64,000 bases of DNA from Hemibagrus wyckioides (GCF_019097595.1 NC_080717.1:21786336-21850335), one strand, 5' to 3'. Counted from the first letter of the stretch, positions 10,615 to 45,330 are shown. Program-made: numbers and translations. Notes: generated by a model not told the origin, from the letters alone.

Positions 10615-11544
10615 TATATTGCCAAAAGTATTCGCTCACCCATCCAAATAATCAGAATCAGGTGTTCCAATCACTTCCATGGCCACAGGTGTATAAAATC
10701 AAGCACCTAGGCATGCAGACTGTTTTTACAAACATTTGTGAAAGAATGGGTCGCTCTCAGGAACTGAATTCCAGCGTGGAACTGTGATAGGATGCCACCT
10801 GTGCAACAAATCCAGTCGTGAAATTTCCTCGCTCCTAAATATTCCACAGTCAACTGTCAGCTGTATTATAAGAACGTGGAAGTGTTTGGGAACGACAGCA
10901 ACTCAGCCACGAAGTGGTAGGCCACGTAAACTGATGGAGCGGGGTCAGCGGATGCTGAGGCGCATAGTGTGAAGAGGTGCGAAGAAGTGTAAAGTTTGGT
11001 GGAGGGGGGATTATGGTGTGGGGTTGTTTTTCAGGAGCTGGGCTTGACCCCTTAGTTCCAGTGAAAGGAACTCTGAATGCTTCAGCATACCAAGACATTT
11101 TGGACAATTCCATGCTCCCAACTTTGTGGGAACAGTTTGGAGCTGGCCCCTTCCTCTTCCAACATGACTGTGCACCAGTGACCAAAGCAAGGTCCATAAA
11201 GACATGGATGACAGAGTCTGGTGTGGATGAACTTGACTGGCCTGCACAGAGTCCTGACCTCAACCCGATAGGACACCTTTGGGATGAATTAGAGCGGAGA
11301 CTGAGAGCCAGGCCTTCTCGTCCAACATCAGTGTGTGACCTCACAAATGCACTTCTGGAAGAATGGTCAGAAATTCCCATAAACACACTCCTAAACCTTG
11401 TGGACAGCCTTCCCAGAAGAGTTGAAGCTGTTATAGCTGCAAAGGGTGGACCGACGTCATATTGAACCCTATGGATTAGGAATGGGATGTCACTTAATTT
11501 CATATGCGAGTCAAGGCAGGTGAGCGAATACTTTTGGCAATATA

Positions 11545-11547
<3 letters not shown>
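10612..11547 (+). mobile_element. Tc1/mariner element inserted in a (TA)n tract
   Basis: Terminal inverted repeats: cactatattgccaaaagtat at the left and its inverse, ...atacttttggcaatatagtg, at the right, extending about 28 bp through ggtgagcg. Both sides are TA, and (TA)n continues on both sides, so the element sits inside a microsatellite. The internal transposase (about 10784-11465) is broken. Confidence 0.93.
10784..11465 (+). pseudogene. Transposase of the 10.6-11.5 kb element, deleted and split
   Basis: 10784-10972 encodes the N-terminal helix-turn-helix (REISSLLNIPQSTVSCIIRTW, then RSGRPRKL). A stop lies near 10970. 10977-11465 encodes the catalytic half: [22 protein letters not shown] carrying a catalytic Asp, and [17 protein letters not shown], in which the expected 'PIEHLWD' Glu is Gly. 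The central part with the first Asp is deleted. Not functional. Confidence 0.88.
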
Positions 11548-11601
<54 letters not shown>

Positions 11602-11642
11602 AATAATAATAATAATATATTATTATTATTATTATTATTAAT
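11548..11642. repeat. (TA)n and (ATT)n tract
   Basis: Right-hand continuation of the microsatellite split by the transposon, followed by aataataat and attattatt units. Confidence 0.9.
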
Positions 11643-11651
11643 ATCATCATC

Positions 11652-11905
11652 AGGCATAACATTATGAACACCTGCCTAATATTGTGTTGGTCCCCCTTTG
11701 CTACCAAAACAGCCATGACCCGTCGAGGCATGGACTCCACTAGATCTCTGAAGGTATGCTGTGGAATCTGGCAACAAGATGTTAGCAGCAGATCCTTTAA
11801 ATCATCTAAATTAACTTCTTCAGCAATTTGAGCAACAGTAGCTCGTCTGTTGGATCGGATCACACGGGCCAGCCTTCACTCCCCACGTGCATCAGTGAGC
11901 CTTTC
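11652..11905 (-). mobile_element. Fragment of a Tc1-like DNA repeat
   Basis: Contains 'attatgaacacctgcctaat', 'attgtgttggtcc', 'cagccatgacccgtcgagg' and 'caatttgagcaacagtagct', shared with the better-preserved copy at 59830-60245, which carries a transposase helix-turn-helix on its minus strand. This copy lacks the coding half beyond 'ggccagccttcactcccca'. Confidence 0.75.
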
Positions 11906-12419
11906 ATTAAATAATTGCTGCAATGATGAATATGTTTCATTTGCCAGCGTGTTTTGTAACCTGAACTGACGCAGTGAAATAAAAGAACTAAGGAGATTGT
12001 TAAAACTGCTAAAATTGGGTTAGGAACGGATTACTAAATCCTGGAAGGATACTGGTGAACCACCATTTTCGATATTGATATTTGAACAAAATTTCTTATG
12101 CTTCATCAAACTTGACGTCTCCACATCAGCCATTTTGTGTTTCATTCACCTTTGATTTTGTCCAAATCGCATTTAACCATTTCCTCCTAGAGTTATAGCA
12201 CAAATGAGCTTTTGAACCATTGTCTTTAGGACTTTTGAAAGGATAGTTGCCAGGATGAACAATATGGCCACAGTGTACACACAAATTTGCCCTTAAGGTG
12301 CCATAAAGGAAAGTGGCCATATCACCGTAATGTCAGTGCACGTGCTTACCATGAGGCCTGGGTGACATCCATGTGCCCATAGCCCTGAGTGTGGCCCTGA
12401 GTTGCTTGGCCTTTTATTG

Positions 12420-12420
<1 letters not shown>
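11906..12420. other. Intergenic spacer between SEC16-PIM and adam19 ends
   Basis: I see no coding sequence, RNA gene or complete repeat here. The two flanking genes converge on this interval. Confidence 0.6.
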
Positions 12421-12508
<88 letters not shown>

Positions 12509-12562
12509 ATTATTATTTCTTTCTTTCTTTATTTATTATTATTATTATTATTTCTTTCTTTC

Positions 12563-12601
<39 letters not shown>
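12421..12601. repeat. (TA)n then duplicated TTCTTTCTTTATTTATT/(ATT)n block
   Basis: About 40 TA units, then (ATT)n, then the segment tttctttctttctttattta twice, about 40 bp apart, separated and followed by more ATT units. Confidence 0.92.
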
Positions 12602-12699
12602 ATCCATTATTTACAGACACAGATAAAGACAAAATATTATGTGATAATCATACAACTAGTATTGGCAAAGTCCAAACAGTGCCAAAAATCATAAGGACA

Positions 12700-14224
12700 A
12701 AAACATTTTTTAATCAAGTTTTATTTGATCTGCTTTTGCAACTCAAAATCAATCTGTGATCTACGGCATTGGCTCACTCCAGTGCCAGGATTAATTTACA
12801 GCAACACTTTAATTTCCTTTTCCCTTAATAACAGAAAGCGCATGTCTCGCAAGGTGCAAGTAAACCAAAGAACCCAGGACAACAGGCTGTGTATTTAGTC
12901 CATAGCACTACATTAGTGTAGGCAGCGTTCGAAATGGTCCTTCCAGTTAATTCTGTAGTTTGTTTGTCATTATCGTGAGGTTCACAGTGCGGTTTCTCAT
13001 TTTACATGATCCCTCTTTTACAGCATCAGTATACCTGGCCATTAACACAATCATCAGTGTCAACCACATTCCTCTAATGTATGATTTTCATACCCTTAAG
13101 GGTGTAAAAGGTACAAAAAAATCAATGCAGAAATAAAAAAAAAAACACACAAAGCAAAATCTATTTAAGGTTACTCTTCAACCCATTCAGCTGTTTATGC
13201 TAAGACATATGCTAATTAAACCTTATGTACACTATGTTAGATTCTGAGCGTTTACAAATGTTAGTATTACTGTGACGAACAGACTGAAGACACATGCCTT
13301 AAAATCTAGAAGAAATGTTCTGGTGACTGACTGAGATGAACTCTATAACACGGTATATTTGTGAAAAAGCTGTACGGACTGTGGTGGCATTATCTCTAAG
13401 ACACCTTCAAAGGCTTATCCTAGCAAACAAACATTTTAAAAGCTAAGAGTCTTAAATTTACTGTACAGTATGTCTTTACTATACATTCCCTGACGCCCTT
13501 ATTGTAAACATCATAAGGTGCATTTCGTCACGTTCTCCAAAGTGGAGCAAGTGAAGAGAATAAAAAGCAGGCTCGTCTCACTAGATTGTTACAGAACGGC
13601 CACAACCGATTTGCTGCGTTGTTTACATATATAATTTCCAGCATTTTGCAATTATTCTCCTGATAGATTTCGCAGTAAAATAAAAAGAGAGACAGAAAAT
13701 GCAGTAGGGAAAAAAACACAGGCTACTGCGAAACTACTGTACAATTAATCAGTATCTCCTGCATATTATTGCTAAACATTTCCTTTTTTCATACACAAAG
13801 TGCAAAACTCGCGTACGATATTCCAGTTAATGCGTGTTGCTCGCACAACGTGTCATTGTTTTCAATACTGCGTGCGATCCACTATAAGAAAGACATATTC
13901 TGAATGCTCATACTGAAAGGCAACATCTAGAAACTTGCCCCATGTCGGTGTAGCCTGTGTAATAAATAGGTAGATAATAAACTGTACAGATATGGCACAT
14001 GAACATTGGAAGAGCACCAAAACAAAGTTCAACGCAACAAGTATATTACACTAGGATTTTTTTCAAGTGTAGTAGGCAAACATGGTGTTGGACGTAGGCA
14101 GTCTTCACAGCCACTGGTAAAGATGTAAACATGCCTGAAGGTTGCACATTGTTCCAGTACGCCATTTTAAGAATCCTCTGCATAGAAGAGTAATGCCCAT
14201 GCTCTCCACAAGTCTGATAAAGCC
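12700..14224 (-). other. adam19: Probable adam19 3' UTR
   Basis: Downstream of the adam19 stop at 14225-14227 no further coding is seen. The first AATAAA met on the minus strand is at 12720-12725, which would put cleavage near 12.70 kb and give a 3' UTR of about 1.5 kb. The sequence is low in repeats, as a 3' UTR usually is. Confidence 0.55.
12720..12725 (-). promoter_or_regulatory. adam19: Candidate adam19 poly(A) signal
   Basis: AATAAA on the minus strand (tttatt as written). Confidence 0.45.
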
Positions 14225-36823
<22,599 letters not shown>

Positions 36824-36860
36824 CCTGTCCCGTGCTACCGGAGATCCACAGCGACGCATG

Positions 36861-36891
<31 letters not shown>

Positions 36892-37085
36892 ATCTGCTTC
36901 TCACCCGCGCCATGCTTTATATTCTTCATATAAAATCCGCCAAAAGCAGCGAGCGCATCTCCTTCTGCCTTTTAGAGCGGCGCAAGCCAACCCCGCCCCC
37001 GCCCCCCTCTCACACACACACACACACTAAACGGCGCGTGTGCAATGTCATTCACAAAGCTACGCGCATGCTCAGTAGAGCTAAT
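36824..37085 (-). promoter_or_regulatory. adam19: Probable adam19 promoter and 5' UTR region
   Basis: The sequence around and upstream of the start codon is unusually rich in CpG for this window (gcgcgcgctg inside exon 1; cggcgcgtgtgc and acgcgcatgc upstream). It includes a C-rich stretch 'ccccgcccccgcccccctct' on the plus strand near 36992. (CA)n interrupts it at 36858-36889 and 37012-37027. No TATA box is obvious; the start site is not resolved. Confidence 0.5.
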
Positions 37086-37087
37086 AC

Positions 37088-37130
<43 letters not shown>
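37088..37130. repeat. (AAT)n microsatellite
   Basis: About 13 aat units. Confidence 0.93.
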
Positions 37131-37131
<1 letters not shown>

Positions 37132-37135
37132 CATA

Positions 37136-37415
37136 GTAGCACAGTGACTATAGTTTTGGGTGCTGGGTTAAACCCTCAGCTTGGGTTACTGTTAGGTTTC
37201 CTACAACCAATCAACACACACACACACACACACACACACCACTGTAAAGGTAGGCTATATAAGTTCTCTTAGGTCTGAATGAGTCTGTGAATGTGTAGTG
37301 CCCTGCAATGGACTGGTTTTCCATCCAGAGTGAATTCACTCAGCCCTGCATAGGCTCCAGATCCACAGTGAACATAACCAGGATAAAGCAGATACAGAAA
37401 AAGAATGAAAGAATG
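37136..37415 (+). repeat. SINE copy with internal (CA)n
   Basis: Starts 'tagcacagtgactatagttt', has 'ctgcaatggactggttttcc' and ends 'aaccaggataaagcagatac...gaatgaaagaatgg'. (CA)n at 37216-37239 lies within it. Confidence 0.7.
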
Positions 37416-37624
37416 GCTTGCCTGTATACTCAGTGGCCACTTAAATACACAGAAACTGTATTTTGTCTTTGTCAGTGAGATCGTCCCCTTATCTTTTGCA
37501 TCTTTAATATGTCTTTCTACTGATAAAAAGATTTAAGGTAAATAATTGGACTGTAAAAAAAACAGAGTTTTATTTTAAGACATAAATTAAGCCTGAATTA
37601 AGACTAAAATAAGCCTGTGCCTGG

Positions 37625-37895
37625 AGTCATGGTGGCTTAGTAGTTTAGCCTGGTCACGTCACACCTCCAGGGTTTTTGATTCCCTCCTTTTCCCTGTGTG
37701 TGCCTCAAGGGTTTCCTGCAGGTAGTTCAGTTTACTCCCCAGTCCAAAGACATTGGCATTTCTACATTGCCTGTAGCGTGTGTGTGTGTGTGTAACTGAT
37801 AGGTAGGGTGTCCCCTACCTAACGCACCAAGTCCCCTGGAATAGGCTCCAGGCTCTCTGTGTAGGATACATGGTACGGAAAATGGATGGATCTGT
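37625..37895 (+). repeat. tRNA-derived SINE copy with A and B box
   Basis: 'catggtggcttagtagttta' (A box region), 'cctccagggtttttgattcc' (B box region), 'tttcctgcaggtagttcagt', a short (TG)n and 'cctggaataggctccaggct'. Confidence 0.82.
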
Positions 37896-40100
37896 GCCTA
37901 AATATGCTGCTTTCCCCCCAAAAGATTGCGTTTTACAATATTTTACATGTTATATACTGATGCTAATAGAAAACATTACTTTTCAGGGTTTGTTATTAAT
38001 ATATCAGATTTATCACTGATAATTATATCAGGATTTGACATGACTCAAGGTTTGCTTTAACCAAAAAAGGCACTGCTTCACCCTCACACCACTGAAATCA
38101 TTTGCTACATGTTAAGCATTGTTGTGACAACAGAATAAAATATTCGTAACAGAAACTTAAAGAGCTAGGACACTGAAACCTTATCTGGCCCTTATTACCT
38201 GACAGCCTTAGCAATAACAGTTATATTTTAAACAACTCTAATTACATTAGAGGCCACACATTTCCAGTTTAGAGGTCATTTTGTCAGTTCATATGTCCAC
38301 ATTAATGCTACCATTTATGACTTCAAGAGATTTCCATCTTGGAAGTGGGACAAGGCCACCGACATCACTCTTCTGCCCTGAGTGGGATTTCCCCAACTGT
38401 GAATGCTGACAGTACTGACTTCCTTTTCATTAAAAAAAAAAAAGTTTGATGGGAATAGTGTATGATATTCATTGTGTGAGAAAAAAAAGAGTCCATGTGT
38501 TACGGATGGACCCAGTGCTACAAGGAAGCTGCAAACTGACATTTGGCTACCGAGGTCCTGCCTAGACCATTCAAAAACAAAACCTCATTTATTCCATCTC
38601 TGATGCTCTCAGTGGTGTGTGGACACTAGATGAGAACCACATGATGAGCAGAGCTGCTGAGGCTGCAGAGACTATCAGTGAAGACACAATGCTCTACAGT
38701 AAACTGAACTGTGGACTCACCTCGATCAATAGCTAGTGGTTAATCCTTATCAGATGAAAGACACTGTGTGAGTGTGTGTGTGTGTCTGCACACTCAGCAA
38801 CACAAAAGCTGGCAGGTCATTTTAGATATGTGTGTCTCAAGGGTGCGGTGGGTCAGGTTGAGGTTTTTAGTTGAGAATCTGTTGTATTTAATGACCTGAC
38901 CTGGCATGGGGTCAGCAATAAGATTTGTAATATTATGTTGATCTGCTGCCCCAGGTTTTGAATGATCAAACTAACCAGTTTACAAAAAAATCCAAATGAT
39001 CTGTACCATCTACAGTAAACCATTCAGGACACAAAGGTGCCTCGAGTCACCTGTGATTCACATTCAGCATTATAGCCTAGGCAAAATAAGTGCATGTGAT
39101 TAAATGTTTGGACTACATTTGTTGCACTGATGTCTTTCAGGTAACTCCTGCCAAAATTTGCCACAGATTGCACCTTTAAATGCTCCGACTGGGACACATC
39201 TTGCAGCAAGCATAAAAAGTAGTAGGAGACCTCCTACAAATCACAATCACAAAAGGACATTAAAGCAGTCTGAGTACTATAAAGAGATGCAGATCAAATC
39301 AGATCTCAGGCACAAAGCAAGAAACCTCAGTATAGGTTCAAAGCGAAATCTGCTCACTACCGCCATCTAGTGGAGAAGATTTAATAATTCAGTGTCAGGT
39401 ATGACAGCAAGTACTGAAGTATAGTGCTCTTCAAAATGGTGATTTAGTTCAGTGTAGCAGCACAGATATGCTTAATGCTCCAGAAGCATGTGACTGGATT
39501 TTTTTTTAAGTCCCAGTATTGATGTCAATATCTTTGTAGAATGTGAAAAGGCTATAGATCTTGATACTGTGCCTTAACATAATCATGAACATTATAATAT
39601 TTTCAATAGGCAGTTATTAACAGCTTTAAAACAAGAAAAAATGTAGAGTCAGTGTGAATGCAGGGGTTTAACAATAGGCATGAGGTGGGAATACACCCTA
39701 CATAGAACACCAATCAATCACAAGACAAGGCAACACACACACACACACACACACACACAGAGGTCAATTTATGTAGCCAATCCATGCACTGGAGTGTTTT
39801 TATGAGGTGGAAGGAAACTAGAGAACCCAGAGGAAGGCTGCACCTAGACAACCTAAACAAGATTACTGTAATATAATTTCAGCTGACTTATTTTATTTAT
39901 ATTTTTGTGCTCCTTGCATATGTCAGAGATTGAAATGTTGGGACTCAAGCATCAGCCCTTAAATAAATCAGAATCGAATTTATTTTCAATTTCCAATTTA
40001 TTTCAGTTCCAGAAAATCCTAAAATCAGAGACAAAAACAAACAAACCAAAAAAAAAAAAATACAGAAAAAACACAAACTTTTTTTTTTTTTAATCAGCAT
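37896..40100. other. Intergenic spacer between adam19 and the hic1l-like gene
   Basis: No gene or RNA recognised. Contains a minus-oriented SINE with (CA)n at about 39660-39855 and short A-rich runs. Confidence 0.6.
39660..39855 (-). repeat. SINE copy, minus orientation, with (CA)n
   Basis: In reverse it reads 'ctgggttctctagtttcctt', 'cactccagtgcatggattgg' and 'ggtgttctatgtagggtgta', the body of the ggcacggtgg SINE family. Confidence 0.65.
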
Positions 40101-41988
40101 TTAATTATAAGTATCATATCAAGTACATTGTCATTCATATGTATCCATCCATTTTGTGAAAATGTGCTTTGGTATTCAACAGGTCACAATTCGTACTTTA
40201 TGAACAATGGCATTCGATGTTCTTTCCAAATGCATATGAAACTCACGTTAAACCAATCATTTAATATTAAAATAGTATACCACGAGTGGAGAGTAATCCA
40301 CGGAATCGAGCTGCCATGCCTTATGAAGGCGTATATCGGGTCGGCTGGAGATAATGCGTCAGCGTATTTAAATGTGGCAGTAGTGTTCAAACACTGAGGA
40401 AAGCAGCTGCAAAAATATCGGTATCTGGTGCTTGGTGGTATAAAATTCAGACGCGCCTGAAATAATCCCTGAGGTTTCCTGAGCAAAAAAGTCCAAGTGT
40501 TGTCACAGTTTCGGTTTCAGGTCCATCAAAAAAAGAAAAAACAAAACAAAAACAAACAAACAAAAAAAAAAAATACAGAAAAGGTTCCTGCATATTTTAA
40601 CAAGACAGCATCACAGAGAGCAATGTGTGTGTAAACTCATACTGGGGTTTTGGAAAGAAATAAAGTTTTCTATTGGCCTGGTGTAACAGTGATGGCCCTC
40701 TGTTTTTGTTTTTGCCCAAAATGAATGATTCTAATATACAAGTGTGCAAGCACGAGTTACAGTGTGAGGTTTTTCCTTACATGAGATTTGGTATAACACT
40801 TAAACATGGCGACCGATAAGCATGTAAACAACAAAGAGGCGTGTGTTGTGTAACACAGCGAGTGGGTGAACACCCTGAACACATGAGGTAGATGAACAGT
40901 AACAGATAAGCACAACTTGTCGGAATGGAAACAACACAATATAAGAGTACATCCAAAATAGAAAGTTATCATCACAAATGATTTTACACGCAAGCAAAAC
41001 CCCCAGTGTTCTAACCGATCGAAGGATTCGAAATGAAATAAAATAAAATAAAAAAAAAAATCGCTCATGCTATAACTATCAAAACCCTGCAATCAATGAG
41101 CAACCAAGCAATCTCTTCAAGACACTCAAAAGATATTTACAACAGTTTAATCCATAGTCCTTTTGGTCTCAGGTCATCAATGGTTTCATAAATGGAAAAC
41201 GGTTTAAGCATGGGGAATAGCTAAAGGGAAGGACTTGCATCTTACGTAGAATGAAAGCCCATGAGGAGGAAAGAGAGGGAAGGGTGGGGTCAACTAACAA
41301 AGACTGTGATCATACACATAAATTAGACTTACACTTAAATACGTATATTGTAAGAATATAGATTTGGTTACAGTAATACAGTATTTTTTTTTTTTTTATT
41401 AATCTTTCAACATTCATTATTTCTTTGGAACTGTACATCACACATGCCTTAAACGCTCCACGAACCATCATCCGTCTAATCCTTATCACAAACCCCTACT
41501 CTGGTTTCGGATCTGTCCTCTCACTGTAAAACAGGCAGTGTGTTCTCGTCTACCGTTCGTTACAGTTTACTCTGAGATTTCTATCAGATGCCGTATTACT
41601 TTCCAGATATTGGCGAAAAATTCTAAATGGATTTTTTTGAGGAAATAATTCAATACGGTGTAGGTGAACGTAATCTCAAAGGGCATCTGAGGATTTGGGA
41701 GGTAAACGCTGAGGTAGCAATGTTCGCACATGTATTCAAGTAAACATGAGGTTTTGTTTTGTCCAGATAAAGCGCATTAAACGATGCGTTCTGCATTGTG
41801 ACTGTAAGAATCAGCTATAACATTCATTCTTTCAAAATAGTAGGTACCACAAGAAACATTCCGTAGTTATTATTCGGTGAAGGTAACGTACTGTAATGGC
41901 ATGAGGTAATGTGGTTTTATTAGACCGGGCTCGTTTGAGAAGAAGCGTTACTGATATGTTGTGTATAACCTATTGCAACTCTCCAAGT
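40100..41988 (-). other. Possible 3' UTR of the hic1l-like gene
   Basis: Long non-coding stretch directly after the stop, AT-rich, without recognisable transposons and with several A-rich runs (40540-40575, 41038-41060, 41388-41400). Minus-strand AATAAA signals occur soon after the stop (about 41916) and further away (about 41395), so the true end is uncertain. Confidence 0.35.
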
Positions 41989-43389
41989 CTAATTTGGTGA
42001 GGTATGCATGCGCATGTGACTGATGAGGTTTCGTTGTTGTGTAAACTTGCCCCCGCAGACGTGACACTCGTAGGGCTTCTCACCCGAGTGCACGCGCATG
42101 TGCTCGGTGAGGCGGTACTGCCGCGTGAAGCGCATGCCGCACTCCTTGCAGGCAAACGGCTTCAGGCCCAGATGACTGCGCATGTGGCGCGTCATGGTGC
42201 CGCGCTGCGTAAACATTTTGCCACAGATGTTGCAAGGGAATGGTCGCAGCGTGTCCAGCTCTTTGTAGGGTTTCAACGGGCTTTTGTCTCCGACCTCTGG
42301 GGCTTCGTGGGCGCCAGCAATGGGAGGATCTTCATCCGCTTCCTCTTTGTCCCGGCCGAGGTTCACGTCTGCGTCCGTGTGGGATTCTACATGGGAATTT
42401 AAGCTTTCTGAGGATGGGAATCCTTTTCCACATGGGATACAGACGTAACTGTTGTCCTCCTGAGATGGTTCGAGGTAGGACTCCTGTCTGTAGACAAAGT
42501 GAGGGCTGGCACCATTGGATCTTCTGTCTTGTGGCTGCTCTTGGGAATTTTCTCCCACATGGTTTTGGCTCAAGTGATTTCCAACTTTGACTGTAGGTGT
42601 GTAACCGTTGATGTTGCCTTTCCTCCTGGAGCGCTCTCTAGATGGTGCCCTTCTCCATTCCTGCGCTCCATCTAAAGCATCCAGGCCTCGGGTTTTCTCC
42701 TGGGAGACCTTTCTCTCTGTACCTGACCGGAGAGTATTCTTAGTTGTCTTGGAAACAGAGGACTGTGAGTATTCCTGCATACTAATGCCATCATTATTTA
42801 CAACACGTTGAGAAGAGCTCTTCTTGGTCAAATCCAGCCCAAAGGTTTGCTTTCCGCTCGAGTTGCGTTTGTTCGCGCCATTGTGTCTTTTCTTTGGAGG
42901 GACCATGTTTGCATATACTTCAATGTCAGATGAAGTGTCTTCTGCCTCTCGCTTCACCAAGTGTTTTGAAGCGGGTGAAAAAGGCAGGTTTTGGGTGTGT
43001 AACGAGCCCTTGCAGGACGTGCTGCTGGACTCAAGTTCGCTGGTACACAGACTCGCCAGGTCGTGGAGCTGGAGGTAGTTAGCTACAGTGAGAAAGCTGA
43101 TCAGATCCTGCATGCGCTCTTTTCCCTGACTCTCCTCACATAACTTGCCTGTATAAATGAAGTCCAGAATTTTCTGGAACATGGCTGGCTCCACCAACTC
43201 GGCATCGAGGTGGATGAGGTTATCGTGCAGGACGAGGGATTTGAAGTAGCTGCTGGCGGCAGCGAGGACGCTTTTATGAGCTCGAAAGAGTGTGTTGTCC
43301 ACCATAATGACAACATCGCATAAGAAGCCCTTGGAACGTTGCTGGTTGAGCTGCAGCAGCAGTTGGCTGGCATAATTTGAGAGCTCCAT
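41989..43389 (-). CDS. hic1l: HIC-family BTB/zinc-finger transcriptional repressor (hic1l-like)
   Basis: One uninterrupted 466-codon coding exon with an acceptor (ttatctag) at 43421, so a non-coding upstream exon is expected. Residues 1-120 are a BTB/POZ dimerisation domain starting MELSNYASQLLLQLNQQRSK, close to HIC1 and HIC2 (GFLCDVVIMV, FRAHKSVLAA, ILDFIYTGKL). GLDLTKK at 184-190 matches the CtBP-binding GLDLSKK motif of HIC proteins. Zinc fingers: one isolated C2H2 at 315-337 (CIPCGKGF) and three contiguous at 382-464 with HSGEKPYEC linker. HIC proteins bind GGCA-type sites and repress transcription with CtBP and other partners in the nucleus. HIC1 and HIC2 carry another finger before the last three; here only KPYKELDTL remains of it. 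Shorter than mammalian HIC1/HIC2 (over 600 residues). The choice of hic1l over hic1 or hic2 is by elimination. Confidence 0.85.
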   Translation of the reverse strand: MELSNYASQLLLQLNQQRSKGFLCDVVIMVDNTLFRAHKSVLAAASSYFKSLVLHDNLIHLDAELVEPAMFQKILDFIYTGKLCEESQGKERMQDLISFLTVANYLQLHDLASLCTSELESSSTSCKGSLHTQNLPFSPASKHLVKREAEDTSSDIEVYANMVPPKKRHNGANKRNSSGKQTFGLDLTKKSSSQRVVNNDGISMQEYSQSSVSKTTKNTLRSGTERKVSQEKTRGLDALDGAQEWRRAPSRERSRRKGNINGYTPTVKVGNHLSQNHVGENSQEQPQDRRSNGASPHFVYRQESYLEPSQEDNSYVCIPCGKGFPSSESLNSHVESHTDADVNLGRDKEEADEDPPIAGAHEAPEVGDKSPLKPYKELDTLRPFPCNICGKMFTQRGTMTRHMRSHLGLKPFACKECGMRFTRQYRLTEHMRVHSGEKPYECHVCGGKFTQQRNLISHMRMHTSPN

Positions 43390-43539
43390 CTCCTGCCCTT
43401 GATGTTTTTCATTGAGGTGACTAGATAAAAGAACAAAAAGGTACAGGGTTATTTATTTGTTTTTTTTAACAAAACATTCACAGTGAAGCAACTACATTTG
43501 AATTGTGTTACTGTAGGAACATAATCAAAAAAGAAGACA

Positions 43540-43755
43540 GGCCTTATATAATAATATAACATAGTGAAAATTATTTGCTTCCCAGCTTTTTACGAAGGCC
43601 TTCGTGAACACAGGGACATACATGATACAGTGCTCCTGGATTCGAGAGGGTCAAGGGCCCAACAGTCAAAGCTTGTCTGTGCTGAAATTTGACCTCACAA
43701 CCTTCTGATGTGTAGCCTTGAGCCTTAGGCACTTAAAATGGATCATGTTTATGTC
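43540..43755 (-). repeat. SINE copy, minus orientation
   Basis: In reverse it reads 'tttgactgttgggcccttga', 'aggttgtgaggtcaaatttc' (B box region) and 'ggagcactgtatcatgtatg'. Sits in the 5' intron of the hic1l-like gene. Confidence 0.65.
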
Positions 43756-44082
43756 TCCAGTACAAATCAGCCGCCCTGATGTCAGGAGAGTTGGATAATA
43801 TACCCGCACATACCGTTTATCTAGACGCATCGGCCACATCCGACAATCAGAACAACCCTCTTCATATAGCATGTCAAAATGCACTTACATAAAACATCCA
43901 AAAGCAGGCAGCTAGTGGTCAAATGTACTGAACCGATTTCCACGTGAACGTGTGAGGCAGCGATTGGATTTCAATCCGGCTAAAAGGCAAAAGGTGCAAC
44001 TGATAATACATGTGGTCAGAATCTTATCAAGAAACAATACAGATAAAAGGAGTTGACTAGGGTCTAAATGAGCTTTTCGCTT

Positions 44083-44228
44083 TGCAATGGGCAGCAGCTC
44101 AATGGTCAAGGCTCTCAGCTGATCAAAAGATTGGGAGTTTCAGACCCAGGACTGCAAAAGACCTAGGCCTTTTTCAATTGCTCAGAATATTACTGTGTGT
44201 GTGTTCCTTATCAAAAAATTTCTGATAA
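44083..44228 (+). repeat. SINE head fragment
   Basis: 'gcagctcaatggtcaaggct' (A box region) and 'gattgggagtttcagaccca' (B box region), then a degenerate tail. Confidence 0.6.
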
Positions 44229-44559
44229 GAAAATAAATATAAAATGGTTATTATTGCTACAATCAATTAAAAGGATTTTTTGACGATTTGAGATCTGACA
44301 TTAAATATTTCAGAAAATTGAACCCAGCCTCCCACAGTGGGAATGTGTGCGTGCGTGTGCGGTGGCTTAGTGAATGCGGAACTGCGGGTTGTAAACACTA
44401 ATCGCCTACAGGCACAGAACCACAATAGCAACACACTTCTACCACCGATTAACGACATTGTTCACGACATGAGCACCGCGGTGCTAAATACAGCATTGCG
44501 CTTTTATACACCGAACGATTAAAGCGAGATACAAATAAAAGCCCGACCTAGGTGGTCGA

Positions 44560-44965
44560 ATGAAGGAAAAAGCAGTCCCACCTTGCCCGGCTGGTGAATG
44601 TAGGTGGCTGCTGCAGGAGGGGTAGCTCGCCTACACCGAGCTGAATGTGTGTGAGCTGCCCGTCCTCCCGGCCAATTTCACTCCCCTTCATTCACAAACG
44701 CACTTTAAACTCGCCCTCCGAGCTGGCTTTCAGAAAGAGGCACAAATACAAACACAGACACTCAATTTTTAAATACCTTTCGAACAAGGGCAGGGGTCCT
44801 CGTTTCTCGCGTCGTCATCAAAACGCCATCTTAGCAGCGTGTGACGTAGCGCCTCGTAACCCTTGACCCAATTGGATAGCGAGCCAGAGAGCGGCACGCG
44901 CTCGGCTAGTGGGCCATTGTCGAGGGCGGGGCTAAAGCCGGAGAAGGGGTGGGGAGGGGGAATGA
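44560..44965 (-). promoter_or_regulatory. hic1l: Probable promoter and first exon of the hic1l-like gene
   Basis: GC-rich, CpG-rich block upstream of the coding exon, with a GC box (gggcggggc at about 44925) and an inverted CCAAT box (attgg near 44871). Two good minus-strand donors could end a non-coding exon 1: cgaaag|gtattt at about 44776-44779 and gggcaag|gtggga at about 44582-44583. Which is used cannot be told from sequence. Confidence 0.5.
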
Positions 44966-45286
44966 AGACCCACCCAATGCCAGGGATCTCAGACCCCTTT
45001 AACCAGGGAAGACCATTTCCGGCAGGTAGAAAAGAATAAACATAGACAAGGTCTTCTATAAACAGATTTTTGCTTATTTTTAGCAATAGGAAGTCATATT
45101 TTTCTCATATTATATATATATATATATACACGATATATATACACGATATATATATATATATATATACACGATATATATATATCGTGTATATATATATATA
45201 TATATATATATCGATATATATATATATATCGTGTATATATTGATATATATATATCGATATATATATATCGATATATATATATATAT

Positions 45287-45330
<44 letters not shown>

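Noticed and set aside
10850..11863. 337-codon minus-strand frame
   Set aside because: It crosses the antisense of a transposase, a (TA)n tract and another repeat; no protein family is visible.
44769..45086. 105-codon minus-strand frame upstream of the hic1l-like gene
   Set aside because: It lies in the GC-rich promoter region and has no conserved features.
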